Positions 6,455 through 11,398 of a stretch of 11,398 nt of DNA are shown in pieces. Below the pieces are notes generated by a model that saw nothing but the letters and a program-made list of their open reading frames with translations, was not told the DNA's origin and ran no database searches. This DNA comes from an uncultured Muribaculaceae bacterium (GTDB taxonomy: Bacteria; Bacteroidota; Bacteroidia; Bacteroidales; Muribaculaceae): NCBI GenBank assembly GCA_910586455.1, contig CAJUHX010000059.1, positions 1 to 11,398 on the forward strand, written 5' to 3'. The first letter of the stretch is position 1; every line of letters begins with the position of its first letter. A program made the position numbers and the translations under genes.

Positions 6455-8458
6455 TTAATTACTCATTCTCTTTATGAGGTTATATGCCGGCAGAATACCC
6501 ATTTCGCCGGCTTTGCTCAGGTCGGCTATACCCGCGCGGCGGTTGCCCAGTTTCAGGTATATGTATCCGCGGTTATAATATGCCTGTCCCATGTTTGGAG
6601 CCAGTTCTATGGCCTTGGAGTAGGCTGCGATGGCCGATGTATAGTCGCCGAGCTCGAGATGAAGGTTGCCTTTATCAAACCATGCCGGGGCCATTCGCGG
6701 CGACAGTTGCACCACCTTGTCGAAATCGGTCAGGGCTTCGGCCAGAGCTGCCCGGCGCAGTGTGCCTCGGCTGGCGACATCGTGGCCGGGAGCGTTCTCG
6801 TCGCCGTTGTCCGACTCGCTTATTCGCATCATACGGTGGCGTATCTGGCCACGCAGATAATATGCCAGGGGGTAATCGGGCGTCAGCTCTATGGCGCGCT
6901 CGGCATCACGCATTGCATTGTCGTAGTCGCGCAGTGTCACAAAATCCATGGCTCGGCCTATGTAATCGACCGCACGGGGGCGGTGGCTCGACAGGTAGCT
7001 GTTGTAGTTGGCCACCGACTGGCGGTGGTTGTCGAATATGCTTTCGTCGATTAGCGGCTCGTTTGTAGCCACCACCATGCGGAAACGCAGCTGGCGCGAG
7101 CTATTGAGATCGTCGACCTCCTTTACGTAGTACGTGTTCTCGCCCAGTTCGTCGGGTACCGAGTAGTAGGCGAGCTCCATCATCGGCGAGGTTTCCACCT
7201 GCAGATTGCGGTCCTGCACCTTTCCGCGTATGGCCTGGTTGTTATATTCCTCCTGTATTTCGGCGGAATTTTCCACTGTAAGCAGTTTGTTGAATTTCTG
7301 AGCTTCGGCCTCTGCCACATCGGCTACAGTGGTAGCAGGGTCGGCCACCGACACACCGTCGAGCGGAATAGCTTTGGCCAGAGCCATTGCCTTGTTATAG
7401 TCGCGTTCGGCCCGCTGGTTCTGCTTCAGCTGTCGGTTGAACTGCGAGCGCATGAACCACGCGCCCGGATACTCGGGAAATTGTTCTATAACCTTGTCGA
7501 TATCGGCTATACCCTCGCTGTACATGCCTTTTTTGCCACGGACAGTGGCCCGGATGTAACGGGCCTGTATATTATCGGCATCGAGTTCGAGCACTCTGTC
7601 AAGGTCGGCCAGAGCGCGGTCGTTGGCGTTTACCTCGGTGAGCAGCAGCGAGCGGTTGAAAAGAGCTGTGGGGTTATACGGTTCGAGCCCAAGGGCATAG
7701 TCGTAGTCAGCCATTGCTCCGAAATAATCGTTGAGTGCATAGCGCAGGAATGCGCGGTTGATATACAGATTGGTATATTTAGGCTGAAGGCGTATGGCCT
7801 CGTCGAGGTCTTTCACTGCGCTTTCATAGTCCTGTCCCTGCTTTATGGCCAGTTCGGCGCGCATCACATATGCAGTGGCCGATTTGGAGTTCAGCTGCAG
7901 AGCCTTGTCGATATCGGTGCGGGCGGCAATGGTGTCGGTCTTGGCCAGACTAAGCTGTGCGCGGCCCAGATAACCGTTGTCGAAGTTGGGATAGTAGCGC
8001 AGAAGCTCGGAGTAAGTGCTGTCGGCACCGCTGTAACGTTCAATTTCCACCTGTGCCAGCGCCTTGTTGAACAGCAGCTGACGGTTGCGGGGTACCAGCT
8101 CCAGAGCGTGGTCATAGTCATCGACAGCCTCGGCATTACGCCCCAGGTTCTGACGTGCCACACCGCGCACCTCCCAGGCATCGGTTAAATATGGATTAAG
8201 TTCGAGCGCCTTTGAGGCATCGGCGTCGGCGCCCTCGTAGTCCTCGAGATTAAGTTTTGCTATTGACCGCAAAAAATAAGGGTATGCCAGATGAGGCTTT
8301 GCCTGTATCGCCTGATTAAAATACTGAATCGACAGCATATAATCCTCAAAGTACAGCGCATTCTGGCCTATGCGCACCACCTGATCGGTATTCACCTGTG
8401 CTGCTGTGCCGAAGGCGGCAGCAAGTGCTATATATATGACGAATATGATTCTTTGCAT
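6455..8458 (-). CDS. Secreted/periplasmic tetratricopeptide repeat protein
   Basis: This is a 667-aa protein with an N-terminal signal peptide (MQRIIFVIYIALAAAFGTAAQ, cleavage probably near AAQ). I count about ten consecutive TPR units over roughly residues 25-365, a linker of about 110 residues without clear repeats, then four more TPRs to the C-terminus. The twelfth unit is split by an acidic insertion (SESDNGDEN region), and the last ends in a conserved-looking DLSKAGEMGI...AYNLIKRM tail. TPRs act as protein-binding scaffolds; no enzymatic domain is visible and the partner is unknown. The frame continues to TTG 8479, but ATG 8458 begins the signal peptide and follows a -7 box at 8467-8474. 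The stop is 18 nt before the DUF4301 ATG. Confidence 0.9.
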   Translation of the reverse strand: MQRIIFVIYIALAAAFGTAAQVNTDQVVRIGQNALYFEDYMLSIQYFNQAIQAKPHLAYPYFLRSIAKLNLEDYEGADADASKALELNPYLTDAWEVRGVARQNLGRNAEAVDDYDHALELVPRNRQLLFNKALAQVEIERYSGADSTYSELLRYYPNFDNGYLGRAQLSLAKTDTIAARTDIDKALQLNSKSATAYVMRAELAIKQGQDYESAVKDLDEAIRLQPKYTNLYINRAFLRYALNDYFGAMADYDYALGLEPYNPTALFNRSLLLTEVNANDRALADLDRVLELDADNIQARYIRATVRGKKGMYSEGIADIDKVIEQFPEYPGAWFMRSQFNRQLKQNQRAERDYNKAMALAKAIPLDGVSVADPATTVADVAEAEAQKFNKLLTVENSAEIQEEYNNQAIRGKVQDRNLQVETSPMMELAYYSVPDELGENTYYVKEVDDLNSSRQLRFRMVVATNEPLIDESIFDNHRQSVANYNSYLSSHRPRAVDYIGRAMDFVTLRDYDNAMRDAERAIELTPDYPLAYYLRGQIRHRMMRISESDNGDENAPGHDVASRGTLRRAALAEALTDFDKVVQLSPRMAPAWFDKGNLHLELGDYTSAIAAYSKAIELAPNMGQAYYNRGYIYLKLGNRRAGIADLSKAGEMGILPAYNLIKRMSN

Positions 8459-8466
8459 TATGTCTA

Positions 8467-8474
8467 CAAAGTTA
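8467..8474 (-). promoter_or_regulatory. Putative -7 promoter element for the TPR gene
   Basis: On the minus strand TAACTTTG (8474 to 8467) fits the Bacteroidetes -7 consensus TAnnTTTG at every defined base. It lies in an AT-rich gap (8459-8523) between the acetyltransferase stop and the TPR start. No TTTG -33 sits at the usual 20-nt spacing; only TGTT (8498 to 8495) is there. The ATG at 8458 is 8 nt downstream, implying an extremely short leader if the promoter is real. Confidence 0.45.
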
Positions 8475-8523
8475 GTCAATATTCATCAATCTATAACATA
8501 AAATAATTTAAAATTTCAGTTAA

Positions 8524-9561
8524 TCAGTCGAGCATCAGCGGCAGACGGTAGTGTGTGGCGCGCAGCCCCATGATGCGCCCTGTGGCCTCGCTGCTGCCGA
8601 GTATGCGGGTCAGAGTATCTATGTCGACATCAAGGTCGGGGCTGTCGCCGCCACGGCGGCAAATGCCGTCGGCTATGGTAAAGCGGTCGGAGTTTCCGGC
8701 AATGCGGTCGTCGCGCACTCGCAAGGTGCATTGCAGCGACGGTTCCGACGCGGCCATGGCGTTCAGCAGCTGGTAGACATCGAGCAGACGCACCATGCCG
8801 CGCGGCTGCAGGGCGCGCTTTCTGCCGTCGACAAAGCAATCGACAACGGCCATCTGCTCGCCGAACTTACGGCGCACAAGGGCCAGCACGGCATTTTTAG
8901 CCATATTATCGCGGGCATAGAGGGCTTTTACGTGTATGCTTTCGCGGTGCGCCACAGCGAATGCCATGGCGCTGACCGGCCCGTCGTCGCGACCGACAGC
9001 GAATACATCGCCGCCGTCGAGATGCAGGTCGTCGATTATATTGTGATACTCAGCGGAACTGTGCAGCACAGTGTTGTCCGACTCGGACTCCAGACGGTTG
9101 AAGTCGCTGTAGTCGGCGGTTCTTGGCCCGTAGCCCTGCGCGGTGTCGAAATGGTGCAAGGCGGTATATCGCTCACGGTCGATATACACTGCTCGGGCAA
9201 AGCCAAAGCGTTCGTAGTAGCCGTAGAGGCTCGCGGTGGCCGGAATCAAGGTGCAGAGGGCATCGCCGCGCTCCAGTGAGCGCCGCAGACTCTCGTCGAT
9301 AAGACGGCCCATATAACCGTGCGAACGGTAGCGCGGCAAGGTGCAGGCGCCGAATATATAAGCCATGTCGAGGCGTGTGCCGAAATAGCGCCAGCCATAG
9401 CTGCGGAGCAGCATGGCGCTCACCGTACGCGTGCCGCTTTCATCGTCGAGCAGCATCAGGTCGGAGTCGGAGTATACCTGCCGCATCATCCAGTCGAGCC
9501 ACACGGCATCGTCGCGGAAGCTCGACTCGTATAATTTTCTGTAATCCTCGCTGCGTTTCAT
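8524..9561 (-). CDS. Eis-like GNAT N-acetyltransferase
   Basis: This is a 345-aa cytoplasmic protein. Residues about 1-140 form a GNAT domain with the acetyl-CoA pyrophosphate loop LPRYRSHGYMGRLI (75-88) and the SLYGYYERFGF segment (111-121), where Eis-type enzymes carry their general-acid tyrosine. A second, degenerate GNAT-like part follows (about 150-240). The C-terminal part has RGMVRLLDV (254-262) and a DLDVDIDTLTRILG stretch (309-322), resembling the SCP2-like domain of Eis proteins. Members acetylate amines, including aminoglycosides in mycobacterial Eis; the substrate here is unknown. It is shorter than mycobacterial Eis (about 400 aa). Its ATG overlaps the NADH dehydrogenase stop (ATGA at 9561-9558), so the two are probably made from one mRNA by coupled translation. 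Confidence 0.85.
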   Translation of the reverse strand: MKRSEDYRKLYESSFRDDAVWLDWMMRQVYSDSDLMLLDDESGTRTVSAMLLRSYGWRYFGTRLDMAYIFGACTLPRYRSHGYMGRLIDESLRRSLERGDALCTLIPATASLYGYYERFGFARAVYIDRERYTALHHFDTAQGYGPRTADYSDFNRLESESDNTVLHSSAEYHNIIDDLHLDGGDVFAVGRDDGPVSAMAFAVAHRESIHVKALYARDNMAKNAVLALVRRKFGEQMAVVDCFVDGRKRALQPRGMVRLLDVYQLLNAMAASEPSLQCTLRVRDDRIAGNSDRFTIADGICRRGGDSPDLDVDIDTLTRILGSSEATGRIMGLRATHYRLPLMLD

Positions 9562-10883
9562 AGAGTCTTATTTGGGTTTGCCGGACAATGCGCCACCTTG
9601 TCGTCGCCCGGCAGTTCGCTTCTGAGCGGCATCGCGGCCGGACGCAGCAACACCCTCAGGGCAGCCGAGTATGTCCAATAGTTCCATATCCAGTTTATCA
9701 GCACCACCAGTTTGTTGCGCATGCCCAGCAGCGACATCAGGTGAACACCCATCCATGTGAGCCATGCGAAGTAGCCGCTGAAATGCACCTTACTCATGTC
9801 GACCACGGCGCGGTTGCGGCCTACGGTAGCCATTGAGCCTTTATCTTTATAGTCGAAGGGGCGGTCAAAGCGGCCGCGGTTGATGTTCAGGGCCAGATTG
9901 CGCCCCTGCTGTATTGCGGGCTGTGCCAGCTGAGGACAGCCTTGGGGGTAACGGTCGCTCACACAGCAGCAGATGTCGCCCACGGCATAGAACGAGTCGA
10001 TACCTTTCACCCGGTTGTATTCATCCACCATCAGACGGCCACCCGGACCATAGGAGGGCTCTGCGCCTGTAATCTCCATCGGTAGGGCCGTAACTCCCGC
10101 TGTCCATATCACGGTATCGGCATTCAGGGTAGTACCGTCGGCAAATGTAATCACGCCGTCAGTGTAGTCTTTCATGCTTTTGCCGGTGACTACATCCACC
10201 ATCAGATTGCCGAGCTGCCTCAGGGCATCGGCGCTCGACCGCCCGCTCATGGTTCGCAGCAGCCTGTCGGAGCCTTCAATCAGCACTACCCGTATTTCGG
10301 AGGAGGCAAATTCGGGATACTCGCGAGGGGCTATATAGCGCTTCATTTCGCCAAGGGCGCCTGCAATCTCCACTCCTGTAGGGCCACCGCCTATTACGGC
10401 GAAGGTGAGCATGCTGCGTCTTCTGGAGCCGTCAGAACACGCCGAAGCTCGTTCCATACGGTCGATGATGCGGTTGCGCAGCCGTATGGCCTCGCCGATG
10501 GTCTTCATGGTGAAAACCTTCTTTTCCAGATCCGGAATACCAAAGAAATTATTGGTAGTGCCGGCAGCCAGCACCAGGCGGTCGTAGGCCACGGTATCGT
10601 ACTGTGTGTACACGAGTTTGCGAGCGGTGTCGATACGGCATACATCGCCCATACGGTACTCGCAGCCGCGTATACGGCGCGAGCGCATCTCGCGGCGCAG
10701 GGCAAAAGTTATCGAGCCGGGCTCAAGGCCCGACGAAGCCACCTGATACAGCAACGGCGGAAAGCAATGATAGTTGTTGCGGTCAATCAGAATCACGCGA
10801 TACTTCTTTTTGTCAACGGACTTTACAAAATTCAGACCGCCGAAGCCGGCTCCGACCACCACAATCGTTTCTCGGGTGTCCAT
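9558..10883 (-). CDS. ndh: Type II NADH:quinone oxidoreductase (NDH-2)
   Basis: This is a 441-aa FAD-dependent, non-proton-pumping NADH dehydrogenase, associated with the cytoplasmic face of the inner membrane. The FAD-binding Rossmann motif GAGFGG (11-16) ends in D34 (LIDRNNYHCF). The NADH-binding motif GGGPTG (165-170) ends in acidic E203 (VLIEGSDR), favouring NADH over NADPH. YAVGDIC (299-305) contacts FAD, and AQPAIQQG (320-327) matches the quinone-site motif of NDH-2. Hydrophobic C-terminal segments (about 367-406) fit the membrane anchor, followed by a short basic tail. The length is typical. The start ATG 10883 lies just below a 9-bp inverted repeat at 10889-10914. Its stop overlaps the acetyltransferase ATG. 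The symbol is by family; substrate and quinone type are inferred. Confidence 0.9.
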   Translation of the reverse strand: MDTRETIVVVGAGFGGLNFVKSVDKKKYRVILIDRNNYHCFPPLLYQVASSGLEPGSITFALRREMRSRRIRGCEYRMGDVCRIDTARKLVYTQYDTVAYDRLVLAAGTTNNFFGIPDLEKKVFTMKTIGEAIRLRNRIIDRMERASACSDGSRRRSMLTFAVIGGGPTGVEIAGALGEMKRYIAPREYPEFASSEIRVVLIEGSDRLLRTMSGRSSADALRQLGNLMVDVVTGKSMKDYTDGVITFADGTTLNADTVIWTAGVTALPMEITGAEPSYGPGGRLMVDEYNRVKGIDSFYAVGDICCCVSDRYPQGCPQLAQPAIQQGRNLALNINRGRFDRPFDYKDKGSMATVGRNRAVVDMSKVHFSGYFAWLTWMGVHLMSLLGMRNKLVVLINWIWNYWTYSAALRVLLRPAAMPLRSELPGDDKVAHCPANPNKTL

Positions 10884-10888
10884 AAATG

Positions 10889-10914
10889 AAATAGTTTTAT
10901 ATACTAAACTATTT
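10889..10914 (-). promoter_or_regulatory. Inverted repeat upstream of ndh, candidate operator/promoter
   Basis: AAATAGTTT (10889-10897) and AAACTATTT (10906-10914) are exact 9-bp reverse complements with an 8-nt AT-rich spacer. The dyad ends 6 nt before the NDH-2 start codon. On the minus strand TAGTTTAG (10911 to 10904) is one base off the -7 consensus TAnnTTTG, so the repeat would overlap a weak promoter, the usual place for a repressor operator. No matching -33 TTTG is seen at 20 nt. The symmetry is certain; the regulator is unknown. Confidence 0.55.
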
Positions 10915-10950
10915 GCCGGCCCTCTTGGTTCACCGAGCCACGGTTGCGTC

Positions 10951-11398
10951 CTATCGGGCCAGGTTGAGGTTCAGCGACAGGCCATAGCTTGTAGATGTGG
11001 TGGGGTAGCTGCCGGTTGTAATCACCGGAGTGTTGGCCTGATGAGAGAAGTACATCGCCACCGTGATACGCTTGCTGAGAATATAACTGGCTGTAAAATT
11101 CACCGAGAATGTGTTGGTGCCCGATGTGGGCTGGGTGTAGTTGCTCTCGATGCGGCGTATGAGCGCCTTGGTGTTCTGCAACGACAGGTCGGCATTAAGG
11201 GTAAGGTCGTTGCTCACACCCTGCGCGCTGCCCTTCATTTTCAGCACAGTGTTGAAGCCCACAATCTTGTAGCCCACGCCCACTGTCAGGCCCTTGGTGG
11301 TGGCTTCCACCACCTGACCGGCCGAAGAGTTCAGTGTAAGTGTACGCTGGTCGCGGTACTCGGCATTGCCCTGCAGTTCGTTCTTGAGCGTAAAGTTT
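10951..11398 (-). CDS. sprA: Cell-surface/T9SS translocon protein SprA, C-terminal end (5' part missing)
   Basis: The minus-strand frame is open from the right edge to TAG at 10951-10953, so only the last 148 or so residues are visible. They read as SprA (Sov in Porphyromonas gingivalis), the very large outer-membrane beta-barrel through which type IX secretion substrates leave the cell. Recognisable pieces are NELQGNAEYRDQRTLTLNSS, GLTVGVGYKIVGFN, SNDLTLNADLS, ALIRRIESNYTQ and the terminal YGLSLNLNLAR, with alternating beta-strand character. An internal GTG at 11313 is not a true start. The gap to the downstream NDH-2 gene is 67 nt and holds no strong terminator, so read-through is possible. 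The presence of sprA implies the cell runs a T9SS, although other components are outside the window. Confidence 0.9.
   Translation of the reverse strand, partial: NFTLKNELQGNAEYRDQRTLTLNSSAGQVVEATTKGLTVGVGYKIVGFNTVLKMKGSAQGVSNDLTLNADLSLQNTKALIRRIESNYTQPTSGTNTFSVNFTASYILSKRITVAMYFSHQANTPVITTGSYPTTSTSYGLSLNLNLAR

Noticed and set aside
4916..7054. A 712-codon open frame on the plus strand, antisense to the DUF4301 gene and the end of the TPR gene
   Set aside because: It crosses two well-supported genes and their junction, has no recognisable domain, and reads like a reverse-strand shadow rich in His, Val, Gly and Cys, as expected from a GC-biased coding strand. The sense frames carry clear family motifs.
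7481..8188. A 235-codon plus-strand open frame antisense to the TPR gene
   Set aside because: Same reverse-strand shadow effect; the sense frame shows regular TPR periodicity here.
8459..8479. TTG start for the TPR gene at 8479
   Set aside because: It lies upstream of the -7 box and would put seven polar residues before a normal signal peptide that begins at ATG 8458.
8551..9279. A 242-codon plus-strand open frame antisense to the acetyltransferase
   Set aside because: No domain seen and fully inside a gene with clear GNAT motifs on the other strand.
10916..10950. Terminator after sprA
   Set aside because: Only a weak 5-bp pairing (CTTGG/CCGAG with one wobble) around 10924-10937 and no T-run, so not reported as a feature.
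1..11398. CRISPR array, IS element, phage or defence genes, tRNA or rRNA
   Set aside because: No direct-repeat/spacer pattern, terminal inverted repeats with a transposase, or RNA gene signatures were seen; almost all of the window is covered by recognised core-type genes.

Overview
This window looks like a chromosomal segment of a Bacteroidales bacterium, most likely a gut lineage such as Muribaculaceae; the family-level placement is an inference from protein style and base composition. The supporting signs are a TamL-type Omp85 C-terminus next to pheS, a SprA (type IX secretion) C-terminus, a DUF4301 protein, a perfect Bacteroidetes-type promoter (TTTG-N20-TAnnTTTG) upstream of pheS, and no clear Shine-Dalgarno sequences where I looked. 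I found no CRISPR array, IS element, phage gene, tRNA or rRNA.

Layout. Positions 1-860 (+) hold the 3' end of an outer-membrane Omp85/TamL gene. Positions 924-4819 (+) form a tightly packed six-gene run: pheS, crcB/fluC, nth, a TRIC/YadS-type cation channel, a GtrA-family membrane protein and an exonuclease III-type AP endonuclease. Junctions are overlaps or 2-nt gaps except for 33 nt before the TRIC gene. A very long perfect hairpin at 4841-4892 separates this run from a convergent minus-strand block. Read from right to left, that block holds the 3' end of sprA (10951-11398), an NDH-2-type NADH dehydrogenase (9558-10883), an Eis-like GNAT acetyltransferase overlapping it by ATGA (8524-9561), a 14-repeat secreted TPR protein (6455-8458) and a DUF4301 protein (4907-6436).

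How the genes fit together. Most are housekeeping genes. Nth and ExoIII are sequential base-excision repair enzymes and probably share a transcript driven by the pheS promoter, with three small membrane proteins between and around them. NDH-2 feeds NADH electrons to quinone and is translationally coupled to the acetyltransferase. SprA is the outer-membrane translocon of the type IX secretion system, and TamL belongs to outer-membrane biogenesis.

The most promising unexplained item is the DUF4301 protein. Its sequence carries, in order, a set of motifs resembling UDP-sugar pyrophosphorylases, suggesting an uncharacterised nucleotidyltransferase. Regulatory candidates worth a look are a 9-bp inverted repeat in front of the NDH-2 gene, a -7 box only 8 nt from the TPR gene start, and two dyads in the only gap inside the plus-strand operon. 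I did not find a convincing novel multi-gene system; the window is mostly ordinary core genome.
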